Origin: an uncultured Pseudomonadota bacterium
GTDB lineage: Bacteria; Myxococcota_A; UBA796; SXON01
Assembly (NCBI GenBank): GCA_903921785.1
Contig: CAIXRH010000256.1
Location: 1 to 62,182 of the forward strand
Direction of reading: 5' to 3'
DNA length: 62,182 nt
The notes beneath the pieces were generated by a model. That model worked only from the letters and a program-made list of their open reading frames with translations. It ran no database searches and was not told where the DNA came from. Of the stretch, positions 36,204-44,828 are shown one piece after another (within the stretch, counting starts at the first letter, position 1; each line of letters begins with the position of its first letter). The position numbers were made by a program, and so were the translations under genes.

Positions 36204-36986
36204 ATGCTCTGGTCCGTGCCCCTCGCCCACGCCATCGCGGCCTTCGACAGCGGCGGGAGCTGCAACGCCGGCGGCGACGTGATCTTCTCGATCCCCTCCG
36301 CCGACGCCGTCGGCGTCCCCGTGGACATCGCCCCCGCCTTCGTCTTCTCCCCCAACGGCTGCGGCGTGCTCGAGTCCACGCTCACGCTCGCCGAGGCGCA
36401 GAGCGGCGCCGCCGTGAGCTCCGACACGGTGGACGTGAGCCAGGGCCTCGGCGGCCTCGACCCCGAGACCGAGCTCGCGACGTCCACCGCGTTCACCTTC
36501 ACCTCCACCACGGACTTCGCGGAGACCGCCATCGGGTTCACCACGGGCACCGTCGCGAGCACGCCCGCCGGGGTCATCCCCACGGTGGAGTCGGTGACGG
36601 CGAGCTGGATGACCGACCCCGCCGAGCTCCAGATCGACGCCACAGTCCGCTACTCGGGCAGCGGCGGCGGCGATCTCATCGCCCAATGGCGCGACGGCCC
36701 GCCGGATTCGGGGGTCGGCTCCGCCATCACCCGAACCGGGGCGCCGGGCCGCACCGACTCGGGGAGCTGGGTGAGCACCCACGTGCTCTCCGAAGCGCCC
36801 GCCGAGTGGTGCGTCTCCGCCCGAACCCGCGAGCTCGACGGGAGCTGGGTGGACAGCGAGCCGACCTGCGTCCCGGTGGAGAGCGCCGCGCTCTGCGGCT
36901 GCTCGACGACCCATTCGGCGGCGCCGCTCGCCGGGATCGCGGCCGCCGCGCTCGCGCTGGTCACCCGCCGCCGCGCCCGCGGATGA
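36204..36986 (+). CDS. exported protein with MYXO-CTERM-like tail
   Basis: The 260-aa protein has a short signal peptide (MLWSVPLAHAIA) and a beta-rich body with Ser/Thr/Gly stretches and four or more cysteines. The C-terminus has a CGC motif (231-233), about 15 hydrophobic residues (APLAGIAAAALALVT) and a terminal RRRARG. This matches the MYXO-CTERM sorting signal found almost only in myxobacteria, in which the protein is processed and anchored at the cell surface. The stop overlaps the start of the biotin carboxylase gene (ATGA). Confidence 0.78.
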   Translation: MLWSVPLAHAIAAFDSGGSCNAGGDVIFSIPSADAVGVPVDIAPAFVFSPNGCGVLESTLTLAEAQSGAAVSSDTVDVSQGLGGLDPETELATSTAFTFTSTTDFAETAIGFTTGTVASTPAGVIPTVESVTASWMTDPAELQIDATVRYSGSGGGDLIAQWRDGPPDSGVGSAITRTGAPGRTDSGSWVSTHVLSEAPAEWCVSARTRELDGSWVDSEPTCVPVESAALCGCSTTHSAAPLAGIAAAALALVTRRRARG

Positions 36987-38434
36987 AGCTCCTCGTCGCC
37001 AACCGCGGCGAGATCGCCGTGCGGGTCATCCGCGCCGCCCGCGAGCTCGGAATCCCCACGGTCGCGGTGCACTCTGCCGCCGACGCGACCGCCCTCCACG
37101 TGCGCCTCGCCGACGAGGCGATCGCGCTGGGGCCGGAAGCTCCGGCCGAGAGCTACCTCCACCTCGGGCGGCTCCTCGCCGCCGCCGCGGCCACCGGCGC
37201 CACGGCAGTGCACCCCGGCTACGGCTTCCTCGCCGAGAACCCGGCCTTCGCGCGCGCGGTCGCCGAAGCCGGTCTCCTCTGGATCGGGCCCGACGCCGCG
37301 GCCATCACCGCGATGGGCGACAAGCTCGCCGCGCGCGAGCGGATGGCGGCCGCCGGCGTGCCCGTGCTCCCTGCCGCGACCGGCTCCACCGCCGCCGACT
37401 TCGCCCCCCTCGGGTTTCCGCTGGTGGTGAAGGCGGTCGCCGGCGGCGGCGGGCGAGGCATGCGCGTGGTGCCGGACGCCGACACGCTGGGCGAAGCCGT
37501 CGCCGCGGCGGGCGCCGAGGCCACGGCCGCGTTCGGGGACGGGCGGCTCTACGCGGAGCGCCTCGTCGATCCGGCGCGCCACGTGGAGGTGCAGGTGCTC
37601 GGGGATCGGGCGGGGCGGGTGGTCGCGCTCGGGGCACGGGAGTGCTCGGTGCAGCGGCGCGCCCAGAAGCTCCTCGAAGAGTCGCCGGTGCCGGGCCTGG
37701 CTCCGGACACGCTCACCGCGATGGAGCAGGCCGCCGTGCGCGCCGCCGCGGCCGTCGGCTACGTCGGCGCCGGCACGGTGGAGTTCCTCCTCGCGCCCGA
37801 CGGCGCGTTCTGGTTCCTGGAGATGAACACCCGGATCCAGGTGGAGCACGGCGTCACCGAGCTGGTGACCGGGCTCGACCTCGTGGCAGCGCAGCTTCGC
37901 CTCGCGATGGGCGGCGCGGTGCCCCAGGTGCCGGCGCCCCGCGGGCACGCCATCGAGGTGCGGCTCTGCGCCGAGGACGTCGCCCGCGGCTTCCTCCCCT
38001 CCCCCGCCCGCCTCACCCGGGTGCGCTGGCCTGGCGGTCCCGGCGTGCGGATCGACGCAGGCTACGCCGAGGGCGACGTGGTCCCGGCCGCGTACGACTC
38101 GCTCGTGGCGAAGCTGCTGGTCCATGCGGAAGATCGCCCCCGCGCCCTCGCGCGCCTCCGCCGCGCGCTCGACGAGCTGGAGCTCGAAGGTCTGCCCCAC
38201 ACCGGCGGGCTGCTCCGGGCCGCGATCGACCACCCGGACGTCATCGCGGGGACGGCGCACACCCGGTGGCTGGAGGGCTTCGCGGCCGGGAGGGAGCGCA
38301 CGGCAGCCGACATCGTTTGTTTCGCGGCGGCGTTCGCGTTCGCGGCAGAGGCGCGGGTGGGGGCGACCGCGACCGCTGAGGGCTCGCCAACCCCCGCCGC
38401 CACGCCCTGGCGCCAGCTCGGGAGCTGGCCGTGA
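36983..38434 (+). CDS. biotin carboxylase (acyl-CoA carboxylase alpha, N-terminal part)
   Basis: The 483-aa protein opens KLLVANRGEIAVRVIRAA and has the full biotin carboxylase fold: HPGYGFLAENP, the ATP-grasp loop KAVAGGGGRGMR, DPARHVEVQVLGD and EMNTRIQVEHGVTE. The usual Pro in the last motif (QVEHPVTE) is Gly here. It would carboxylate biotin using ATP and bicarbonate. The biotin-bearing domain is in the next gene, joined by a GTGA overlap. Together (about 638 aa) they match the length of a one-piece propionyl- or methylcrotonyl-CoA carboxylase alpha chain. No carboxyltransferase gene is nearby. Confidence 0.88.
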   Translation: MKLLVANRGEIAVRVIRAARELGIPTVAVHSAADATALHVRLADEAIALGPEAPAESYLHLGRLLAAAAATGATAVHPGYGFLAENPAFARAVAEAGLLWIGPDAAAITAMGDKLAARERMAAAGVPVLPAATGSTAADFAPLGFPLVVKAVAGGGGRGMRVVPDADTLGEAVAAAGAEATAAFGDGRLYAERLVDPARHVEVQVLGDRAGRVVALGARECSVQRRAQKLLEESPVPGLAPDTLTAMEQAAVRAAAAVGYVGAGTVEFLLAPDGAFWFLEMNTRIQVEHGVTELVTGLDLVAAQLRLAMGGAVPQVPAPRGHAIEVRLCAEDVARGFLPSPARLTRVRWPGGPGVRIDAGYAEGDVVPAAYDSLVAKLLVHAEDRPRALARLRRALDELELEGLPHTGGLLRAAIDHPDVIAGTAHTRWLEGFAAGRERTAADIVCFAAAFAFAAEARVGATATAEGSPTPAATPWRQLGSWP

Positions 38435-38898
38435 AGCTCAGCGTCGACGGGGCGGAGGTGGAGGCGGAGGTCGCGGGAGACACGCTCGTCGTGCGCCACG
38501 CGGGGAGAGAGTGGCGGTTCCAGGCGGAGCCACTCGGCTCCGGGCGCCTGCGCCTGCGCCTGCGCGGCGAGGGCCTCGACCGCGTGGTCTGGGCTTCCGG
38601 GACGACGGTCGGGGCCGGCGGGGACGTGGCGACGGTGGAGCGGGTGATCGCGCGACGCGGCGCCGCCGGTGGCGGGCTGCGGGCGCCGATGCCGGCCACC
38701 GTGGTGCGCGTGCTCGTGGAGCTCGGTGCATCCGTGGAAGCAGGCACCCCGCTCGTCGTGCTCAGCGCGATGAAGACCGAGGTGGTCTTGCGGGCGCCGC
38801 ACGCGGGGACCGTCGCGGCGGTGCACGCGAAGGCAGGCGAGACCGTGGAGGCCGGGGCCGTCGTGGTGGAGCTGGCGCGCGCGGCCGAAGGCCGCTGA
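38431..38898 (+). CDS. biotin carboxyl carrier domain protein (alpha subunit, C-terminal part)
   Basis: The 155-aa protein starts GTG in a GTGA overlap. Its first 75 residues look like the BT domain that follows biotin carboxylase in one-piece alpha subunits. Residues about 80-155 form a biotinyl domain with PMPATVVRVLVELG and the biotin-attachment site SAMKTEV. The Lys is present, but the residue after it is Thr instead of the usual Met (AMKM). It would carry carboxybiotin to a carboxyltransferase. A hairpin at 38918-38942 follows. Confidence 0.85.
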   Translation: MKLSVDGAEVEAEVAGDTLVVRHAGREWRFQAEPLGSGRLRLRLRGEGLDRVVWASGTTVGAGGDVATVERVIARRGAAGGGLRAPMPATVVRVLVELGASVEAGTPLVVLSAMKTEVVLRAPHAGTVAAVHAKAGETVEAGAVVVELARAAEGR

Positions 38899-38917
38899 GC
38901 GGGCGCCCCGGCGTCCT

Positions 38918-38942
38918 CCCTCGCCCCACCCGGGGGCGAGGG
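38918..38942 (+). terminator. hairpin after the carboxylase genes
   Basis: CCCTCGCCCC (38918-38927) and GGGGCGAGGG (38933-38942) form a perfect 10-bp stem with a 5-nt loop, 20 bp after the stop. No U-tract follows. Confidence 0.55.
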
Positions 38943-39076
38943 TCGGGGAGTGGGGGTGGGGAGCCCCGGCGCGGAGCCCCGGGGCGGGAACCGAAGGCTC
39001 GGAGAGACTCCGCCCCCCGCGGCCGGGCGCGCCGCCGTCCGACGCACGCTTCGGCGAACCCGCGTACACACAACCC

Positions 39077-39105
39077 TTGCCAACCGCGAGATCTCAGTCT
39101 ACATC
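39077..39105 (+). promoter_or_regulatory. promoter candidate for the MopE/FG-GAP gene
   Basis: TTGCCA (39077-39082) and TACATC (39100-39105) are spaced 17 bp apart, 21 bp before ATG 39127. The -10 is a weak match. Confidence 0.3.
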
Positions 39106-39126
39106 CGGCCATCCGTCGAGTTTCGC

Positions 39127-41172
39127 ATGCGTCCCATCCTCCTCCCGCTCGCCCCCGCCCTCCTCTTCTCGTTCGCCTGCACCGGGATCCTCGGCGGCGA
39201 CACGGGGGACACCGCCGGCGGTGACGCCCCCGACGCGTGCGTCTGGTACCGCGACCAGGACGGCGACGGGTTCGGCGACCCCTCGCGCAAGGAGCCGGGC
39301 TGCGACAAGCCCTCCGGCTACGTCGAGGACAAGACCGATTGCGACGACCAGGACCCCGGTGTCCACCCCGGCGCGAAGGAGGTGTGCGACGAAGTGGACG
39401 CGGACGAAGACTGCGACGGCATGGCCGACGAGGACGACGACAGCCTCGAGGTGACCGTCTGGTACGCGGACGAAGACCACGACGGCTACGGGGACCCCGG
39501 GGCCACCCAGGGCGCGTGCGACCAGCCGGAAGGCTTCGTGGACAACGCCGACGACTGCGACGACACCGAGCGCAAGATCAACCCCGAGGGGCAGGAGATC
39601 TGCGACGGCAACGGGGGCGACGAAGACTGCGACGGCCTCGTCGACAGCGACGACGACACCATGGACGACAGCGTCCTCCCGTACTGGTACAAGGACAACG
39701 ACAAGGACGGCTACGGCGACCCTTCGAGCTCGACCAAACACCAATGCGACGCGCCGAGCGGCTACGCAGCCAACGACGAAGATTGCGACGACTCGGACAA
39801 GAACGTGAACCCCGGCGAGACCGAGGTCTGCGGCAACGACCAGGACGACAACTGCGACGGCTCCGCCAACGGCTGCGGCCTCACCGGCGACATCGATCTG
39901 AGCACCGCCGACGTGCGCATCGCCGGCCCGGCCAGCGGCAGCCTCGGCTACTCCCTCGCGGGCGTCGGCGACATCGACAACGACGGCCTCGACGACGTCG
40001 TGGTGGGCGCGTTCTCCTACTCCAACGACGGCACCGCCTACGCGTTCTACGGGGGCGCCACGGGCGCGCTCACCGCCTCCTCCGCGGACGTCACCTTCAC
40101 CGGCGAGTCCTCGGGCAACTCCTTCGGCTTCTCCATCGAGGGCGGCGATCTCAACAAGGACGGCAAGGCCGACGTACTCATCGGGGATCCCGCGTATACC
40201 TACAGCTCGTCGTACAGCTCGGGAGGGCGGGTCTACCTGTTCACCAGCTCGTTGTCGTCGAGCGAGGCCGCCGGGAGCGCCAACACGATCTGGACGAACA
40301 ACACCGGCACGAACCAGCAATTCGGCTACTCCGTCACCGTCGGCGACTGGAACGGCGACACGAAGGATGACGCCTTCTTCGGCTGCGCGAAGTCCTACGT
40401 CTACGCGGACTACGGCACCATCTCCTCGAGCACCGGCAAGGACATCACCGGGGTGAACGAGTTCGAGGGCACGCTGGACTACTTCGGGGACGTGGCCAGC
40501 GGCGGCGACCTCGACGGCGACGGCGCCGACGATCTTGCGGTCGCCAACCTCAACACCTCCACCGGCACCGTGACCGCCTACTCCGGCGGGTTCGGCGGCA
40601 CCGTCGACCTGAGCACCAAGGAAGACGCCACCATCAACGGAACGAAGTCCGGGGATGCCTTCGGCTACCACATCGCCATCGACGGCGACCTCAACGGCGA
40701 CGGCTACGCCGACCTCCTCGCCGGAGCCACCAACGCCAAGGGCGACGCGACCTCCAGCGGCGTGGCCTACGGCTGCTTCGGCCCCCTGTCGGGCTCCACC
40801 CTCGCCTCCGCCTGCGACCTCACCCTCAAGGGCGCTGGGGCCAGCGACCTCTTCGGCTACGACGTCGCCTACATCGGCGACGAGAACGCCGACGGCGAGG
40901 TCGACATCGTCATCGGCGCGCCGGGGGCCGATGGAAAGGTCGCCGGGGCGGGGGCCGCCTACCTCTTCGACGGGCCGTTCAGCGCGGGGTCGATGAGCGC
41001 CTCGGCGGCGAACGCGACGCTGCTCGGGGCCTCGGGCGGCGGCTCGCTGGGCGCCGCGGTGGACGGCGCGGGCGACTTCAACGGCGACGGCGCCGCCGAC
41101 CTGCTCGTCGGGGGGTATTCGGTCAAGGGTTCCGACGGCGCAGCGTACATCGTGTTCGGCGGCGGGCTGTAA
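39127..41172 (+). CDS. lipoprotein with MopE-type metal-binding and FG-GAP repeats
   Basis: The 681-aa lipoprotein (signal peptide ending FSFAC, Cys18) has two parts. Residues about 37-250 hold four MopE-type units, each with (Y/W)YxDxDxDGYGDP, a DCDD pair and an E(V/I)CDxxDxDCDG motif. These Asp/Cys repeats are annotated as putative metal-binding in myxobacteria. Residues about 255-681 hold about seven FG-GAP repeats (GDLNGDGYADLLAGA type), which form an integrin-alpha-like propeller with Ca2+ loops. It is likely an exposed, calcium-binding adhesion or binding protein. A hairpin at 41191-41218 follows. Confidence 0.85.
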   Translation: MRPILLPLAPALLFSFACTGILGGDTGDTAGGDAPDACVWYRDQDGDGFGDPSRKEPGCDKPSGYVEDKTDCDDQDPGVHPGAKEVCDEVDADEDCDGMADEDDDSLEVTVWYADEDHDGYGDPGATQGACDQPEGFVDNADDCDDTERKINPEGQEICDGNGGDEDCDGLVDSDDDTMDDSVLPYWYKDNDKDGYGDPSSSTKHQCDAPSGYAANDEDCDDSDKNVNPGETEVCGNDQDDNCDGSANGCGLTGDIDLSTADVRIAGPASGSLGYSLAGVGDIDNDGLDDVVVGAFSYSNDGTAYAFYGGATGALTASSADVTFTGESSGNSFGFSIEGGDLNKDGKADVLIGDPAYTYSSSYSSGGRVYLFTSSLSSSEAAGSANTIWTNNTGTNQQFGYSVTVGDWNGDTKDDAFFGCAKSYVYADYGTISSSTGKDITGVNEFEGTLDYFGDVASGGDLDGDGADDLAVANLNTSTGTVTAYSGGFGGTVDLSTKEDATINGTKSGDAFGYHIAIDGDLNGDGYADLLAGATNAKGDATSSGVAYGCFGPLSGSTLASACDLTLKGAGASDLFGYDVAYIGDENADGEVDIVIGAPGADGKVAGAGAAYLFDGPFSAGSMSASAANATLLGASGGGSLGAAVDGAGDFNGDGAADLLVGGYSVKGSDGAAYIVFGGGL

Positions 41173-41190
41173 ACTCCGGGGTTGCGGTTC

Positions 41191-41218
41191 GGCCTCCGGC
41201 CGCACCACGCCGGAGGCC
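41191..41218 (+). terminator. hairpin after the MopE/FG-GAP gene
   Basis: GGCCTCCGGC (41191-41200) pairs perfectly with GCCGGAGGCC (41209-41218) around an 8-nt loop, 18 bp after the stop. No U-tract. Confidence 0.5.
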
Positions 41219-41285
41219 ACGTGGGTTATTCTCCCGACGAGCCCTCCCCGGATTCGCCCTGCGCCTCTCGCAGACTTTCACCCTC

Positions 41286-44240
41286 GTGCTCGTCGGCGCC
41301 TTCGTGCTGCCCACGATGGGCATGGGCGTGTTCGGCCATCAGGCGCTGCTGAGCACCCGGGACCGCGCCGGGGACGAAGCGGTGCGTGTCGCCACCGAGG
41401 CCGAGCGGGACCGGCTCGCCGAGCTCACCGGTCGCTCCGCCGACCGGATCGAGGCGGAGCTGCGGCAGCTCCAGGCCGAAGTTGAAGACCTGCGGGCGGA
41501 GTTCGAAGGAGCCGAGCCTACGGCGGTCACTGGGGAACAACGCGCGCACCTCCACAACTACGACGGGGAGGACACCGCGGGCCTCCCCGCCTACGGACGG
41601 TTCGACCCCGCGGTCGGGGTCTACGCCGACTTCGAACACCGGGGTGACGCGGCCGTCTGGGTGCCCCGTGGAACGCTGAAGCGGCAGGGAGAACCCGGCT
41701 TCCATGAAGAGACAATCGCCGCGCTCCACCGCTGTGTCGGCGTCGCGCGCGCGTTGGCCCGATTTGCACGCCACGGCGCCGCGCTCGACCTCGCCTGGGT
41801 GGTGACCGACGTCGGGGTCACGATCAACTGGCCGCCGTACGACTTCTACGGGAGCATCCGGGACAACCCGAGCGTCGTGGACCTCGACGAAGCGAGCATG
41901 GACTACGTCCAGATCGCCGCACCGACCGCCGACCCCGGGCGCGCCCCCCGCTGGACCGATCCCTACATCGATCGGTTCAAGGGGGTGTGGATGACCTCCG
42001 TGGTGAGCCCGATCTACCTGGAGGGGCAGTTCCGCGGCACCGTCGGTGCCGACCTCCGCCTCTCCGCCATCCGCGACCAGGTGCTCGCGCTCGACCTCCA
42101 CGGGCAGGGCTACCCGGTGCTGGTGGGGCCGCACGGGGAGATCATCGCCACGACCAACGCGGGGGTAGATGCCCTGGCCTGGACGCCCGAGTTCCACGCT
42201 GCGCTCTTGGAGGCGGTCAATCCGTCCCAGACCGGAGAGTGGTCCGCGGCGCGCGAACGAACGCTGACCGAGACCCACCTCCACGACGCACCCGACGAAG
42301 GACGGGCCACCCTGGCGAAGTTGGCGCTCGCGGCGATCGCCGGGGAAGGCACCGTGGAGATGGGCGGCTCGCGGCAGTTGGTGGCGCACGCGCCCATCGC
42401 CACGTCAGGGTGGGGGCTGGCGATCGTCGTGCCGGAGGCCACGGTCGCGGCGCGAGCGGACGCGGTGCGAGGCGCGGTCGAGCTGGGCTCCCTGGAGGTG
42501 CACCGTGAGTTCACGGTTTTCGGGGTGCTGCTCTTCGTGGTCGGCCTTGGCGCCGCGCTGCTCTTGGAGCGCCTGACGATCCGCCCGCTCGAGGACCTCG
42601 CTCGTCGTGTCGAAGCGCTCACCTTCGACCATCTCCGCCTCGAACGCTCCCACCCCCAGCCGAAAAACGAGATCGGGCACCTCGAACACAAGGTGGAGGA
42701 GCTCCTCGGGCTCATCACCCGCGCGCGCGACGGGGAGCGCGACGAACATGCGCGCCTGGGCGCCGTGCTCGCGGCGATGGCCGACGCGGTCATCGCCACC
42801 GACGCGTCCGGCCGGGTGCGGCTGCTCAACCCCCGGGCCGAGGCGCTGATCGCCCGCCCCCGCGCCCAGGCGCTCGGCGCGCCGCTCGTGGATGTGCTCG
42901 ACCTCCGTCGGGAAGCCGACGGCACCCCGCTCCCCGACCTCGCCGCCCACATCCTCAGCGCCGGCACCCCGGTCGAGGTGACGGAGCGGGTGGTGACGCG
43001 GCTGGCCGACGGGGAGCGCGCCGTGGAGGTCCGCGGGGCGCCGCTCGCCGAGCCGGGCTCCCCGCCGGGCGGCGTGGTCGTCGTGCTCCGCGATGTCACG
43101 CACGCGCGCCGCGTCGAGGACGAGCTGATGCGGGTGCAGAAGCTGGAGACCGTGCGGGTCCTCGCGGCGGGGATCGCCCACGACTTCAACAACCTGCTCG
43201 CCGGCGTGCTCGGCTACGTGAGCCTCGCCCGCGCCATCATCGATCCCGACAGCCCGGCCCAGGATCGGCTCGAGCGCGCCGAGGGCGCGGTGGACCGGGC
43301 CCGCGGGCTGACCCTGCAGCTCTTGACCTTCTCCCGGGGTGGGGAGCCGGTGCGCACCCTCACCGATCTCCGCCCGGTGATCACCGATGCGGCCGAGCTC
43401 GCGCTCCGGGGCGCCTCCAGCCAGCTTGAGTTCGACGTGGACCCGCACCTCTGGTCTGCCGACGTCGACGCCGGGCAGATCGGGCAGGTGGTGCAGAACC
43501 TGGTGATCAACGCGGCGCAGGCGATGCCGGACGGGGGGCGCGTGCAGGTCCGGGCGCGAAACGCGGCGGCGCTGGGCAACGCCTCCGGGGGACGCTTCGT
43601 GGAAATCTCCGTGCACGATCACGGCGCGGGCATCCCCCGAGACCAACTCTCCCGAATCTTCGATCCGTTCTACACCACGAAGGCCCGGGGCTCCGGGCTC
43701 GGGCTCCCCGTCTGCTTCAGCATCGTCTCCCGGCACGGCGGGCGCATTGACGTCGAGTCCGAAGTCGGCGTCGGGAGCACGTTCCGCGTGTGGCTCCCGG
43801 CGGCGGGCGGCGGGGTGCCCGCGGTGGCCCACACCGAGACGCGCCCGTCACTCCAGGCGCACGTGCTCTTCATGGACGACGATGAGGACCTGCGCGATGT
43901 CCTGGCCGCGATGCTCCGGCGCATCGGCTGCGACAGCGTGGGCGCGGCCGACGGCGCCGAGGCGGTCCGGCTCTACCGGGAGGCCCGTGACGCCGGCCGA
44001 CCGTTCACCCTGGTGATGCTCGACCTCACCGTGCCCGGCAGGGTGGGAGGCGTGGAAGCCCTCCGCCAACTCCGGGCGATCGACCCCGACGTCCGCGCGA
44101 TCGTGTGCAGCGGCTACGGCGAAGACCCCGTGCTCGCCCAGCCGCGGTCCTACGGTTTCCGCGCCGCGCTCCGCAAGCCCTACAACCTCGCGCGGCTCGC
44201 AGCGGCGCTCCAGGCCGGGATGCCCGACCCGGCGGCCTAG
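41286..44240 (+). CDS. membrane hybrid histidine kinase with receiver
   Basis: The 984-aa protein has an N-terminal membrane helix, a large periplasmic sensor (about 25-395, likely dCache; EGQFRGTVGADLRLSAI is its membrane-proximal motif) and a second helix (about 410-430). A HAMP-like coil, a PAS domain (about 490-610), and the phosphoacceptor His632 in GIAHDFNN follow. The ATPase domain holds NLVINAAQAM and GSGLGLPV. The C-terminal receiver carries Asp913 (MLDLTVPG). It would sense an extracellular ligand and relay phosphate. Start uncertain: an in-frame CTG at 41259 adds RLSQTFTL, a better membrane N-terminus. Its stop shares CTAG with the grpE stop on the other strand. Confidence 0.88.
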   Translation: MLVGAFVLPTMGMGVFGHQALLSTRDRAGDEAVRVATEAERDRLAELTGRSADRIEAELRQLQAEVEDLRAEFEGAEPTAVTGEQRAHLHNYDGEDTAGLPAYGRFDPAVGVYADFEHRGDAAVWVPRGTLKRQGEPGFHEETIAALHRCVGVARALARFARHGAALDLAWVVTDVGVTINWPPYDFYGSIRDNPSVVDLDEASMDYVQIAAPTADPGRAPRWTDPYIDRFKGVWMTSVVSPIYLEGQFRGTVGADLRLSAIRDQVLALDLHGQGYPVLVGPHGEIIATTNAGVDALAWTPEFHAALLEAVNPSQTGEWSAARERTLTETHLHDAPDEGRATLAKLALAAIAGEGTVEMGGSRQLVAHAPIATSGWGLAIVVPEATVAARADAVRGAVELGSLEVHREFTVFGVLLFVVGLGAALLLERLTIRPLEDLARRVEALTFDHLRLERSHPQPKNEIGHLEHKVEELLGLITRARDGERDEHARLGAVLAAMADAVIATDASGRVRLLNPRAEALIARPRAQALGAPLVDVLDLRREADGTPLPDLAAHILSAGTPVEVTERVVTRLADGERAVEVRGAPLAEPGSPPGGVVVVLRDVTHARRVEDELMRVQKLETVRVLAAGIAHDFNNLLAGVLGYVSLARAIIDPDSPAQDRLERAEGAVDRARGLTLQLLTFSRGGEPVRTLTDLRPVITDAAELALRGASSQLEFDVDPHLWSADVDAGQIGQVVQNLVINAAQAMPDGGRVQVRARNAAALGNASGGRFVEISVHDHGAGIPRDQLSRIFDPFYTTKARGSGLGLPVCFSIVSRHGGRIDVESEVGVGSTFRVWLPAAGGGVPAVAHTETRPSLQAHVLFMDDDEDLRDVLAAMLRRIGCDSVGAADGAEAVRLYREARDAGRPFTLVMLDLTVPGRVGGVEALRQLRAIDPDVRAIVCSGYGEDPVLAQPRSYGFRAALRKPYNLARLAAALQAGMPDPAA

Positions 44241-44767
44241 GCCTCCGAGTAGACCCCGATCACCACCCGGGCGGGGCGGATGAGCTGGCGCCCGTTGCGG
44301 TAGCCGAAGGCGAAAACGCGCCTCACCAGCTGGTCCTGCGCCTTGTCGGCGACCGGCTCGCTCGCGATGGCCTCATGGAGGTTCGGATCGAACCGCTCGC
44401 CCTCCACGCCGACCTCTTCCAGGCCGAGGCCCCGGAGCGCCGCCATGAACTGCTGGTGCACCATGGTGAGCCCCGCAGCTTCTTCGGCCGAGACGACCTT
44501 GAGCGGCTGGATCGCCCGATGGAGGTTCTCCACGGGCTCGAACAACGCGGCCACGACCTCGCCCCGGCGGACCTCTTCGCGGAGCAGCGCGTTGCGCTCG
44601 AGGCGGGTCTTGGTCGCCTCGATCTCGTCGGCCTTCTGCTTGTAGGCCGCGCTCACGGAGCGCAGGCGCGCTTCGAGCTCCGCCACCTGGGACCGGAGCT
44701 TCTCCTCCACGCCGGCCTCCGCCGCTTCGCTGTCGGATTTCGTCACGCCCTCTCCTTCGTTGCTCAT
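44237..44767 (-). CDS. grpE: GrpE nucleotide exchange factor
   Basis: The 176-aa protein has a long N-terminal coiled coil (about 18-75, ELEARLRSVSAAYKQKADEIEATKTRLERN). The GrpE C-terminal beta-wing follows, with GVEGERFDPNLHEAI (the family's FDPxxHEA motif) and VRRVFAFGYRNGRQLIRPARVVI. GrpE opens DnaK to release ADP. ATG 44767 (MSNEGEGVTK) was chosen over an in-frame ATG 12 codons upstream. dnaK and dnaJ are not in the window. Divergent from the DUF4340 gene. Confidence 0.92.
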   Translation of the reverse strand: MSNEGEGVTKSDSEAAEAGVEEKLRSQVAELEARLRSVSAAYKQKADEIEATKTRLERNALLREEVRRGEVVAALFEPVENLHRAIQPLKVVSAEEAAGLTMVHQQFMAALRGLGLEEVGVEGERFDPNLHEAIASEPVADKAQDQLVRRVFAFGYRNGRQLIRPARVVIGVYSEA

Positions 44768-44828
44768 GCGCCGTGCCTCTGCCGCGGGCGGGAGGATACG
44801 CACCCTGCCGCTCCCGTCAAGGCACCCC

